This document shows positions 9,985 to 17,851 of a stretch of 64,000 bases of DNA, piece by piece. Location of the stretch: the NCBI GenBank assembly GCA_029263095.1, contig JAJCYA010000013.1, positions 50,478-114,477 of the forward strand. Direction: 5' to 3'. The number at the start of each line of letters is the position of its first letter. The first letter of the stretch is position 1. The notes under the pieces are model-generated. The model saw only the letters and a list, made by a program, of their open reading frames with translations, searched no databases and was not told where the DNA came from. The position numbers and the translations under genes are program-made. The DNA comes from Acidimicrobiia bacterium. GTDB taxonomy: Bacteria > Actinomycetota > Acidimicrobiia > Spongiisociales > UBA11373.

Positions 9985-10856
9985 TCCGCACCCCGGACGA
10001 TCGGTTTGACGGACTCCCCGACTATCCATTCGAGCCTCGCTTCACCGAGTGGGAGGGAATGCGCCTGCACCACCTCGACGAAGGCAAAGGTCCCGTTGTC
10101 GTCCTCTTCCATGGAGAGCCGACGTGGTCGTTCCTCTACCGCTCGATAGTCCCCCGGTTGGTGACGGCCGGATACCGGGTAATAGCCCCCGACTACCCGG
10201 GATTCGGGCGATCCGACAAGCCGACAGACCCGACGTTCTACACATACGACCGGCTAGTGCAATCGATGGTGGATCTATGTGACGCCCTCGACCTAGAGGA
10301 TGCCACGGCGGTCGTGCAGGACTGGGGGGGACCGATTGGACTCCGAACCGCGGTCGACCGCAGTGATCGCTTCCGTAGACTCGTCATCCTCAACACCGGT
10401 CTCTACAGCGGTCCGGGACGAGTGACACCGGCCTTCGAGGCATGGCGCTCCTTCGTGGAGCACACCCCAGATCTACCGGTCGGAATGATCATGCGGAACG
10501 CCTCAGGCCGGGAATGGACACCGGAGGTCTTGGCCGGATACGAGGCACCGTTTCCCAGCCAGGAGCACAAAGTGGGTGCCTGGCGTCTGCCGCTCATCGT
10601 CCCCCTCACCGATGACGATCCCGGAGCGGCAGAGATGCTCGCGGTCCGTGAGGCGCTCGGCTCGTGGTCTGAACCGGTCCTCGTTCTGTTCTCCGATCAG
10701 GATCCGATATTCACGACCCGAGTTGGTGAGCGGTTCGCCGAGGCGATCCCCGGAGCCGGGCCGCTCGAGGTGATTGCCGGAGCCGGGCACTTTCTTCAGG
10801 AGGACTATCCCGAAACCGTCGCAGGCGCGATCGTCGCCTTCTTGAACCGAACGTAG
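9981..10856 (+). CDS. Haloalkane dehalogenase, HLD-I (DhlA-like) type
   Basis: An alpha/beta hydrolase of 291 residues with the haloalkane dehalogenase machinery: HGEPTWSFLYR oxyanion region, nucleophile Asp114 in VQDWGGP with adjacent Trp115, a second candidate halide-binding Trp155 in the cap (FEAWRSF), acid Asp241 in SDQDP, and base His270 in AGAGHF. The nucleophile followed by Trp, plus a cap-domain Trp, is the HLD-I arrangement seen in Xanthobacter DhlA. The reaction would be hydrolysis of a haloalkane to alcohol and halide; the natural substrate is unknown. The GTG start overlaps the stop of the UspA-like gene. Confidence 0.85.
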   Translation: MIRTPDDRFDGLPDYPFEPRFTEWEGMRLHHLDEGKGPVVVLFHGEPTWSFLYRSIVPRLVTAGYRVIAPDYPGFGRSDKPTDPTFYTYDRLVQSMVDLCDALDLEDATAVVQDWGGPIGLRTAVDRSDRFRRLVILNTGLYSGPGRVTPAFEAWRSFVEHTPDLPVGMIMRNASGREWTPEVLAGYEAPFPSQEHKVGAWRLPLIVPLTDDDPGAAEMLAVREALGSWSEPVLVLFSDQDPIFTTRVGERFAEAIPGAGPLEVIAGAGHFLQEDYPETVAGAIVAFLNRT

Positions 10857-10875
10857 CTACCCGAACCCGACCTGA

Positions 10876-11280
10876 TCAATCAGTCGCCACACTCAGCTCG
10901 GTGCCGCAGAATCCGCCCACAGAGTGGTGTGCCCTCACGAGGACTTCTTCGCCGAGCACGACGACGCCTGATTGGGAACGCGTAAACGGTTGCTCGTCTT
11001 CATGCGGATGCGTCAGCACTCGCTCCGCGATCGACTCCCCGTCCTCGATCACCTCCCAACGGTCGGCGTATCCGTCCCATCCGGAGTCGTCGGAACGCAC
11101 GGTCACCGAGAACGTTGCGGTTCCGTCGCCGGCATCGTTGATCTCCACTGCGATCACATCGGCGCACTGCTCGACCGAGGATGGAGCCGAAGGCCCGCAG
11201 GCAACCAGAAGGATGCCAAGCGCGACCCACCACGATGCGGATCGGCTTAGAGTTGGTCCATGACCGAATTCACGGTCCAC
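10876..11280 (-). CDS. Small secreted lipoprotein
   Basis: A protein of about 134 residues if translation begins at the GTG at 11280; a longer upstream reading would run far into the divergent ACT-domain gene. The N-terminus has a short charged region, a hydrophobic core WWVALGILLVAC and a lipobox ending LVAC, so lipidation and export are predicted. The mature part is a compact beta-rich domain (ATFSVTVRSDDSGWDGYADRW) with a Cys near each end. No family is recognised. The start overlaps the first bases of the divergent ACT gene, so it is uncertain. Confidence 0.6.
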   Translation of the reverse strand: MDREFGHGPTLSRSASWWVALGILLVACGPSAPSSVEQCADVIAVEINDAGDGTATFSVTVRSDDSGWDGYADRWEVIEDGESIAERVLTHPHEDEQPFTRSQSGVVVLGEEVLVRAHHSVGGFCGTELSVATD

Positions 11281-11631
11281 TTGTCGAACCGGCCGGGCTC
11301 GCTGGCCGACCTGGCGGAGCGTCTCGCCGCTGTCGGAATCAACATCGAGGCGCTCGCCGCCATCGGAATCGACGACTCCGGAACGGTCAAGCTCATCGTC
11401 GACGACGAAGTCACCACCCGCCGGCTCCTCGAACATCACGGACTGACCTTCGAGGAACGCCGAGTCATCACGACGATGCTGCCAGATCGCCCCGGATCGG
11501 TGGCCGCCATGACACGAAGCCTGGCCGATGCCGGCATGAACATCGAGGCCATGTACCTATTGCGATCGACGCCTGAAGGTCTCGAGTTCGCTATCGCCAT
11601 CGATGACGGGGCGGGGCGCATCGCCTCCTGA
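11260..11631 (+). CDS. Tandem ACT-domain protein
   Basis: A 123-residue protein made of two ACT modules: residues 1-60 start with EFTVHLSNRPGSLADLAERL and residues 62-120 repeat the pattern with ITTMLPDRPGSVAAMTRSLADAGMNIEAMY. ACT pairs bind amino acids and regulate metabolic enzymes. Free-standing two-ACT proteins like this are regulators or orphan ligand binders. There is no catalytic domain. No amino-acid biosynthesis gene lies next to it, so its partner is not apparent. Confidence 0.85.
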   Translation: MTEFTVHLSNRPGSLADLAERLAAVGINIEALAAIGIDDSGTVKLIVDDEVTTRRLLEHHGLTFEERRVITTMLPDRPGSVAAMTRSLADAGMNIEAMYLLRSTPEGLEFAIAIDDGAGRIAS

Positions 11632-11641
11632 GCCACTTGAG

Positions 11642-12361
11642 TCACGGGCGTGTCGCTGCCGAGCGCGCCGCAGTCACCTCGATCGCGTCGTCGAGTTCCC
11701 CGAGCGAGACCATGCTGTGGCGCCGTTCCATACCGAGCCTCAGCAGTTCGTCTGCAAACCCCGGATTCTTGGGCAGCACCGAACCATGGAGGTAGGTACC
11801 AAAGCAATGGTGGGTCACCGCTCCCTCATCGCTACCGGAACCATTGTTACCACTGCCCTTGGTGACTCTCCCCAATGCCGCCTGACCAGAGCCCAGGATG
11901 GTGCGACCCCCGTGGTTCTCGAATCCGACGAGTCGCCCGAAGTCGGATTCGACGATCACGTTGCCGATCAGTCGCCCCTTGCCACCCACGGTCTCCGCAT
12001 CGAACACTCCGATCCCTGCCAACTCCGAACCATCGGAAGCGACAAACCGGCGTCCAAACAGCTGGTAGCTCCCACAGACGACAAGGAAGGCAACTCCGGC
12101 CTCGACCGCCAACCGAACGTTGTCGGCCCTCTCCACCAGATCGTGCGCCACCTCGATCTGGGAGATGTCCTCGCCACCGCCGGCGACTACAACGTCGGCT
12201 CCGAGTAGGTCGTAGTCGGAACCGACTGGAACAAGGTCGACCCTGTGGGGGATCCCACGCCATTCGAGCCGTTTGCTCAGCGTGATGACATTCCCAGTGT
12301 CGCCGTAGATGTTCATCCGATGCGGGAAGAGATGGGCGATGACGACTTCGCTCATGTCCAA
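11642..12361 (-). CDS. gatD: Lipid II isoglutaminyl synthase glutaminase subunit
   Basis: Class I glutamine amidotransferase of 239 residues in the CobB/CobQ-like branch. The nucleophile Cys lies in VVCGSYQLFG and the catalytic His in GTYLHGSVLPKNP. It follows and overlaps the MurT gene, as in Gram-positive bacteria where MurT-GatD amidates the D-glutamate of lipid II to D-isoglutamine. GatD releases ammonia from glutamine. A second in-frame ATG six bases downstream (MSEVV) is an equally good start. A GatD plus MurT pair argues for peptidoglycan amidation in this organism. Confidence 0.9.
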   Translation of the reverse strand: MDMSEVVIAHLFPHRMNIYGDTGNVITLSKRLEWRGIPHRVDLVPVGSDYDLLGADVVVAGGGEDISQIEVAHDLVERADNVRLAVEAGVAFLVVCGSYQLFGRRFVASDGSELAGIGVFDAETVGGKGRLIGNVIVESDFGRLVGFENHGGRTILGSGQAALGRVTKGSGNNGSGSDEGAVTHHCFGTYLHGSVLPKNPGFADELLRLGMERRHSMVSLGELDDAIEVTAARSAATRP

Positions 12362-13752
12362 GCCACCGAACGCGCCGTTCCCGGCAGCAGCAAATCGAGG
12401 AGCGACAACATCGCCGTGTAGGTCGGAACCACGTAGACGAGCTCGCCCTCTCCCGCCGCCGCGACGGCCCTACGCAACGCGGCGGTCAGATCCGAGTCCG
12501 ACCACGCTTCGACCCCCGCGTACTTGAGTCGGAGCGCCATATCGGCCGCTCTGATGCCGCTGGTACCGACGGTGTGGCCACGGTCCTCGAGTTCCTCGAA
12601 TCTGACATCCCACAACCAGGAGACGTCGCGGCCATCGGCGTGGTTGTCGTTGATGGCCATAAGCACCTGCGCCGGGGCGGGAGCATCCACCAGAAGCCGC
12701 AGTGCCTGGTTGAATCCCGCCGGATTCTTTACGAGCAGCAGCTTCACCCTTCGTCCCTCGAAATCGACCACCTGACCCCGACCGAATGCCGGGGGCATCT
12801 CCTCGAGGGAGGCCACCGCCGCCGCCGGGTCCGCTCCCAATTCGACTGCGGCTAGCACCGCCGCCGCCGCGTTGTATCCGTTGTACGCACCAGGCACCCG
12901 AAGGGCCGCGGTGTATGCCGACCCACCGACGACCACTCTGATCAGCTGGCCGTCTCCATCGGGCTCGGTCGATTCGAGCAAGGCGTCCGCACCGGCGATG
13001 GGGTCCTCGGGATCTGCGGCACCGTAAAGCAGCCTGTCATGAGGCATGGTGCGACGTATCTCGCCGACAGCCCCAAACCAGGCGGTCCGACCCGCGTCGA
13101 GCTCCGCCACTGCGGGATCGTCCACGTTCAACACTGCGCGCCTTGCCGCAGCGACGGCAACCCCCACGTGCGCCGCCGTCGTGTCCAGCTCGCCGTACCG
13201 ATCCAATTGGTCTCGAGCCAGGTTGGTGACGACTACGAGACGCGGGTCGAGCCGAGGAGCGAGACCACTTACGGCCGCCTCGTCGATCTCGAGAACCGCC
13301 ATCTCGTATCCGAGGATGCGGCCCCGCCGCGATGCGGAAATGAGCACGGTCGCCACTCCCCTAGCGAGATTCGACCCACTCGGATTAGTGAGCACGGGAG
13401 TCCCGCAGCGCTCGAGCGCTGTCACGAGCATCTTCGTCGTAGTCGTCTTGCCATTGGTGCCGGTGACGACGACGACACCACCAGGGAACGAGGCAACCAG
13501 CTTGTCGATGACCCGCGGATCAAGCTTCCCGGCCACGAGACCCGGGATGGCCGAGCCGCCCCTGCCGGCGAGGCGACTCAGAAAACCGGCGAGGCGTCCG
13601 AGGGTGACGGCGACGACCAAGCGGAGCACGGCGCCACGATACAGCGGCGACCTAAGAGCGTCCGCCAATAGGCGGAATCTCTTGGGTGATTCCCACGGCT
13701 CTTCGCCATACGGCTCATCGCTGCGTGGCCCGGGGCCCCAGCCCCAGGCCAC
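12352..13752 (-). CDS. murT: Lipid II isoglutaminyl synthase ligase subunit, apparently without zinc ribbon
   Basis: Mur-ligase-family protein of up to 466 residues that activates the glutamate of lipid II for amidation. Seen: Walker A TGTNGKTTTTKML, NPSGSNLARGVA, the central-domain LNVDDPAVAELD, and the C-terminal DUF1727 domain with NPAGFNQALRLL. Characterised MurT proteins carry a Cys4 zinc ribbon inserted in the central domain; here the corresponding stretch has no cysteines. The first 40 residues (Pro/Glu/Arg-rich) may be over-extended, because the family usually begins nearer LADALRSPLYRGA. It is co-transcribed with GatD, with a ten-base overlap. Confidence 0.9.
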   Translation of the reverse strand: MAWGWGPGPRSDEPYGEEPWESPKRFRLLADALRSPLYRGAVLRLVVAVTLGRLAGFLSRLAGRGGSAIPGLVAGKLDPRVIDKLVASFPGGVVVVTGTNGKTTTTKMLVTALERCGTPVLTNPSGSNLARGVATVLISASRRGRILGYEMAVLEIDEAAVSGLAPRLDPRLVVVTNLARDQLDRYGELDTTAAHVGVAVAAARRAVLNVDDPAVAELDAGRTAWFGAVGEIRRTMPHDRLLYGAADPEDPIAGADALLESTEPDGDGQLIRVVVGGSAYTAALRVPGAYNGYNAAAAVLAAVELGADPAAAVASLEEMPPAFGRGQVVDFEGRRVKLLLVKNPAGFNQALRLLVDAPAPAQVLMAINDNHADGRDVSWLWDVRFEELEDRGHTVGTSGIRAADMALRLKYAGVEAWSDSDLTAALRRAVAAAGEGELVYVVPTYTAMLSLLDLLLPGTARSVAWT

Positions 13753-13845
13753 CGAGTCCGCGCCTATCGGCGCGCCCTCTATTCCGGTCGGAGATGTTCA
13801 AGGTGTGGCCGTCGCTGCTCGCGGCTCGCGGGTACTGATCGCCCC

Positions 13846-15738
13846 TCAGGGGGCAGCCGAGAACTGGGTCCTGAAGAGATCGGAGTACAGACCTTCGCGA
13901 GCCAGCAACTCTTGATGCCGTCCCTCCTCGACCAGGCGGCCCCTGTCGAGCACGAAGATTCGATCCGCCGCCAGCACGGTCGAGAGGCGATGGGCAATGA
14001 CGAAGGAGGTGCGTCCCGCCATCACCCTCTCTAGTGCCTCCTGGATGAGAGCCTCGGACCGCGCATCGAGGTGTGATGTGGCCTCGTCGAGCACGAGGAT
14101 CTTCGGGTCCTTCAGGATCACCCGAGCGATCGCCACCCGTTGCTTCTCCCCGCCCGAGAGTCGGTAGCCACGCTCCCCCACCAGCGTCTCATACGCATCG
14201 GGAAGCTCCGATACAAAGTCGTGGATATTCGCCGCAGTGGCCGCCGCAACGATCTCGTCGTCGGATGCATCCGGGCGGGCGTATCGCATGTTCGCCGCGA
14301 TCGTGTCGTGGAACAGGAAGGTCTCCTGGGTCACGACGCCGATCGCATCGGCGAGCGAGTGGAGCGACAGGCGCCTCACATCGACGCCGTCGATGAGCAC
14401 CCGACCCTCGGTTGTGTCATAGAGCCGCGGGATCAGGTACGTCACCGTCGTCTTGCCCGCACCGCTCGGTCCCACGAGTGCCACCAGGCGGCCCGGCTCC
14501 ACTTCGAAGTCGAGCCTGTCTATGGCGCGCGCCCTCCCCACCATCTCGGGCGGAGCGGCCCCTGCCTCCTCTGACTGACTGCGCCAGGAGAACCGCTTGA
14601 CGTGATCGAGGGCGGGCGAAGCAACTTGCCGGTAGTCGAAGGCGACTCCATCGAATGTCACCCGGCCTTCCACCTCGTCCAACTCGATCGCGTCGTCGGG
14701 CTCGTCGATGTCGCGCGGCATGTCGATCACTTCGAAGACGCGCTCAAAGGAGACGAGTGATGTGGCCAACTCGACCCGGGCATTGGAAAGTGCAGACAGC
14801 GGTCCGTACAGCCCCACCAGGTATGCGGACAGAGCAACGATGGTCCCGATGGTCAGCGAGCCGTGGATCACCAGTACGGCTCCCAACCAAAACACGAGGG
14901 CCGTACCGAAAGCACTCACAACCCCGAGAGCCATGAAGAACCAGCGACCGATCAGCGCCCTCCGCACACCAAGGTCTCGAACCTCTGCGGCGTGACCACC
15001 GAACTTGGCGTCCTCATCGCTCGTCCTGCCAAACAGCTTTACGAGAAGAGCTCCGCTCAGATTGAGCGTCTCATTCATCGTGGCGTTCATCCGGGCGTTG
15101 GCATCCATCTGATCGCGGGTGATCGAGCGCAGGATCTTGCCAACACGACGGCTCGGAAAGAGGAACAGCGGAAGGATCGCCACCGCGGCAAGAGTGAGCC
15201 GCCACTCCAGGCTCAACATCACAGCAAGCGTCGCCACGGCCGAAAGCGAATTCGACACGAGCGACACAGCGGTTCCTGTAACCGCCGATTGAGCTCCCAC
15301 TACGTCATTGTTGAGCCGCGACATCATCTCGCCCGGTCGCGTCGCGGTGAAGAACCCCAATGACATCCGTTGCAGGTGGGCGTACAGACCGGTCCGCAGG
15401 TCGTAGATGATCCCCTCGCCGGCCCGGGCCGAAGCCCAGCGTTGGATGACACCGACCACTCCATTGACGATCGGCACGGCGACCATCCCCAGACCGAGCC
15501 AGGTAACCCGACCGAGATTCTCTCCCGGGATTGCCGTGTCGATGAGGTCCCGCATGAGCAACGGAGGAACAAGCGACACGAACGTGATGACGACGATCGT
15601 GACGAAGACGATGACGAGGAGACTCCGGTAGGGCACCGCGTAGGCGAGCACGCGTCGCAGCAGCTTGCGGTCGACTCGCGGTCGATCCTGCTCCTCGTCG
15701 TATTTGATGTACGACCACCAGCCGCCGGAATGAAAAAT
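13846..15738 (-). CDS. ABC transporter, fused permease and ATPase (exporter type)
   Basis: Half-transporter with six membrane helices followed by an ATPase: Walker A GPSGAGKTT, Q-loop VVTQETFLF, signature LSGGEKQR, Walker B ILVLDEATSHLD and an H-loop His in VIAHRLS. The first ATG/GTG-type start is the GTG at 15651, but 29 more codons upstream stay open and read HSGGWWSYIKYDEEQDRP, a typical N-terminus for this exporter subgroup. The only start-like codon between the preceding in-frame stop and that motif is ATT at 15738, 8-9 bases after a GAGAGGTAGGG tract. About 30 extra residues lie just before the Walker A strand. Substrate unknown. Confidence 0.88.
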   Translation of the reverse strand: MFHSGGWWSYIKYDEEQDRPRVDRKLLRRVLAYAVPYRSLLVIVFVTIVVITFVSLVPPLLMRDLIDTAIPGENLGRVTWLGLGMVAVPIVNGVVGVIQRWASARAGEGIIYDLRTGLYAHLQRMSLGFFTATRPGEMMSRLNNDVVGAQSAVTGTAVSLVSNSLSAVATLAVMLSLEWRLTLAAVAILPLFLFPSRRVGKILRSITRDQMDANARMNATMNETLNLSGALLVKLFGRTSDEDAKFGGHAAEVRDLGVRRALIGRWFFMALGVVSAFGTALVFWLGAVLVIHGSLTIGTIVALSAYLVGLYGPLSALSNARVELATSLVSFERVFEVIDMPRDIDEPDDAIELDEVEGRVTFDGVAFDYRQVASPALDHVKRFSWRSQSEEAGAAPPEMVGRARAIDRLDFEVEPGRLVALVGPSGAGKTTVTYLIPRLYDTTEGRVLIDGVDVRRLSLHSLADAIGVVTQETFLFHDTIAANMRYARPDASDDEIVAAATAANIHDFVSELPDAYETLVGERGYRLSGGEKQRVAIARVILKDPKILVLDEATSHLDARSEALIQEALERVMAGRTSFVIAHRLSTVLAADRIFVLDRGRLVEEGRHQELLAREGLYSDLFRTQFSAAP

Positions 15739-15842
15739 GGGTGCGTCCCTACCTCTCGAACGTCAGAGGGTATCGGCGGTCTGCGGCGACACCAGCTGAG
15801 GCGCCTCCCGCGGCGAGTGCCTCGCGCCGAATCGCTCCCTTT

Positions 15843-16541
15843 TCAGCCACCGGTGGGTGATGGGAGTGAGACGAGGAGCGACAACGGGATCGTCGAATCG
15901 GCCATGGCCGCACACGCCTCGGGTGCGACGCCTGTGCGACAGAACAGCTGGTACACGTATTCACCGTCGACCCACGAGAGCTCCCTCCCGTCGGCAACAC
16001 TGAACGAGAACACTTCGTTGTCCAGACTCTCGTCGTCGAATGTCTTGAGCCCGATTCGCAGCACCGCCAGCTGGGCTTCGCTGCGGGCCGCCGTATACGG
16101 CTCGCCGACCCACAATCCAAAGGCCGCCGCCGTCCCCACGCCGAGGGACGCCGTCTGCACGTCATACACGAGTTGGCTCGAGACGTGCGATACACCTTCC
16201 GGTGCCAACTGAGGGAACTCGATGCCGGGAAGCATGTCGGCAATCTCGCGCCGGCTCGCTTGAACCGATTGGTCTATCTGATCGCCGCGCAACCACACTG
16301 CGAGCAACAGGTCATCGAGGGTGAGTCCCGCCGTCGCCGCCCCGAGCTCATCGTTGATCCAGACGACCGTCGTGATTGGATCGAGCTTCAAATCAACCTG
16401 CCCGGGTTGAGTGGTGGTCGTGGAGGTCTGGTTTCCCGCCACAATCTCTGCGGACAGGTCGCCTACGCCTTGCAGAGCATCCCCGCAAGCGGCTACCGCA
16501 AGAATGAGCGCCACGAGGGCGGCGAAGGTGCGCACGTGCAT
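15843..16541 (-). CDS. Lipoprotein of unknown function
   Basis: A 232-residue lipoprotein with a classical signal sequence (MHVRTFAALVALILAVAAC), lipobox AVAAC and a short Thr linker TSTTTTQPG. The mature part has repeated motifs around degradable/peptidase-like language but no family I can name: it contains LDDLLLAVWLRGDQID and a C-terminal pair of cysteines (FCRTGVAPEACAAM). The acidic stretch SADMLPG-type and EVFSFSVADGRELSWVDGEYVYQLF suggest a beta-rich extracellular domain. It is divergent from the lipoate-ligase-like gene, with a hairpin between the two starts. Confidence 0.65.
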   Translation of the reverse strand: MHVRTFAALVALILAVAACGDALQGVGDLSAEIVAGNQTSTTTTQPGQVDLKLDPITTVVWINDELGAATAGLTLDDLLLAVWLRGDQIDQSVQASRREIADMLPGIEFPQLAPEGVSHVSSQLVYDVQTASLGVGTAAAFGLWVGEPYTAARSEAQLAVLRIGLKTFDDESLDNEVFSFSVADGRELSWVDGEYVYQLFCRTGVAPEACAAMADSTIPLSLLVSLPSPTGG

Positions 16542-16576
16542 CGTGAGTATGGAACCACATACCCAGCCACACGGGG

Positions 16577-16600
16577 CGCAATAGGCCCTCGCCTATTGCG
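16577..16600. repeat. Perfect 10-bp inverted repeat between divergent genes
   Basis: CGCAATAGGC and GCCTATTGCG are separated by four bases. The element lies between the start of the lipoprotein gene (16541, minus) and the lipoate-ligase-like gene (16687, plus), so neither gene needs a terminator here. A dimeric-repressor operator or an RNA hairpin in one of the leaders is more likely. No flanking T-run is seen. Confidence 0.6.
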
Positions 16601-16686
16601 GAAGGCGGCGCAGCTGCCGATCCTTTGCCAATTGCAGAAGTCAGCACATATCACCAACCTTCTTCACCCCTCTACCCTCGTGACCA

Positions 16687-17424
16687 ATGCCGCCACTGCG
16701 ACTTGTCACCAACCAAGACCCGGATCCGGTGCTCGACACTGCTCTTTCGGCGGCGCTACTGCACCGGATTTCCTCTGGAGAGATCGGTCCGACTCTGCGC
16801 ATGTTCACCCCGGGTCGCGTCGTCGCATTCGGCAGCCAGGATCGAACCCGCCCCGGCTACGCCGCAGCTGTCGAGGCTGTCAACGGCCTCGGCTTCTCGG
16901 CAGTTCAGCGGCTTCCCGGAGGTAGGGCCGCGGTGTTCCACGAGGGAACGATTGCCTTGGGGTTGTCCACGCCGCATCAGGACCCAAAGATCGGCATCGA
17001 CGAGAGATTCGATAGCATCACGGCGATCGTCATTGATGCCCTGGCTCGCCTCGACATCACGGCATCAGTCGGCGAGACGGTTGGCGAGTACTGCCCCGGC
17101 AGATTTTCTATCCAAATGGATGGCCGCAAGGTCATGGGGGTAGGTCAGCGGCTGGTCAAAGCAGCCGCCCACGTCGGCTGCGTGCTGGTGGCGCACTCGC
17201 CCGAGCTGGTCAACCGTCCTCTCATACCTGCCTATCGGGCGCTCGGATACGACTGGAACCCCGACGTCACCGGATGGATCGGCCGATCGGTCGAGGAGGT
17301 GACGATGGCTCTCACATCGGCATTCACCGCAGCTGATCACTCGCTTCAACCCACGCTGTTCGAGCCCGAGACACTGGAGCTGGCGAATGGCCTCGCAGCC
17401 GACCACCGTCCCCGGATACCCTGA
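16687..17424 (+). CDS. Lipoate-protein ligase/transferase-like protein
   Basis: A 245-residue protein of the biotin/lipoate ligase (BPL_LplA_LipB) fold. Key segments: the substrate-binding loop QRLPGGRAAVFHEG (the RRxTGGG-like motif) and GRKVMGVGQRLVKAAAHVGCVL, holding the conserved lysine that contacts the acyl-adenylate. It is shorter than LplA with its accessory domain, and similar single-domain proteins are often annotated only as lipoate ligase family. No lipoyl-dependent dehydrogenase genes are nearby. It ends five bases before the AroQ start. Confidence 0.75.
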   Translation: MPPLRLVTNQDPDPVLDTALSAALLHRISSGEIGPTLRMFTPGRVVAFGSQDRTRPGYAAAVEAVNGLGFSAVQRLPGGRAAVFHEGTIALGLSTPHQDPKIGIDERFDSITAIVIDALARLDITASVGETVGEYCPGRFSIQMDGRKVMGVGQRLVKAAAHVGCVLVAHSPELVNRPLIPAYRALGYDWNPDVTGWIGRSVEEVTMALTSAFTAADHSLQPTLFEPETLELANGLAADHRPRIP

Positions 17425-17428
17425 CAGC

Positions 17429-17851
17429 GTGCAAATCCTCGTTCTCAACGGACCAAACCTCAATCTCCTCGGCACCAGGGAGCCCGACATCTACGGCACA
17501 GCCACGTTGCGCCAGCTGGAGGACCAATGCCGGCGCTGGGGACACGAACTCGGTCTCAGCGTGTCAACGGCCCAGTCCAATCACGAGGGCGAGCTGATCG
17601 ACCAACTCCACCACTCGATCGGCCGATACGGCGGAGTCGTGTTCAACCCCGGTGCCTTGACCCACTACTCGTACGTTCTCCACGACGCGATCACGGCCAT
17701 CGGGCTCCCGGTGGTGGAAGTCCACATCTCAGACATCTCCAGCCGGGAGAAGTGGAGACGGAAATCGGTCATCTCGCCCGCCTGCACCGCCACGGTCAGC
17801 GGTGAGGGCATCGACGGATACCGCAGGGCCCTCGAGATCCTGGCCGACTAG
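17429..17851 (+). CDS. aroQ: 3-dehydroquinate dehydratase, type II
   Basis: Shikimate-pathway enzyme converting 3-dehydroquinate to 3-dehydroshikimate by trans-elimination. The 140-residue length is standard for type II dodecameric enzymes. Motifs: NGPNLNLLGTREPDIYG with the active-site Arg and Tyr, SNHEGELID, NPGALTHYS (usually NPGAYTHTS), and VEVHISDISSREKWR. The GTG start at 17429 sits at the exact family N-terminus. It follows the lipoate-ligase-like gene by four bases, so the two are probably co-transcribed even though they belong to different pathways. Confidence 0.92.
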   Translation: MQILVLNGPNLNLLGTREPDIYGTATLRQLEDQCRRWGHELGLSVSTAQSNHEGELIDQLHHSIGRYGGVVFNPGALTHYSYVLHDAITAIGLPVVEVHISDISSREKWRRKSVISPACTATVSGEGIDGYRRALEILAD

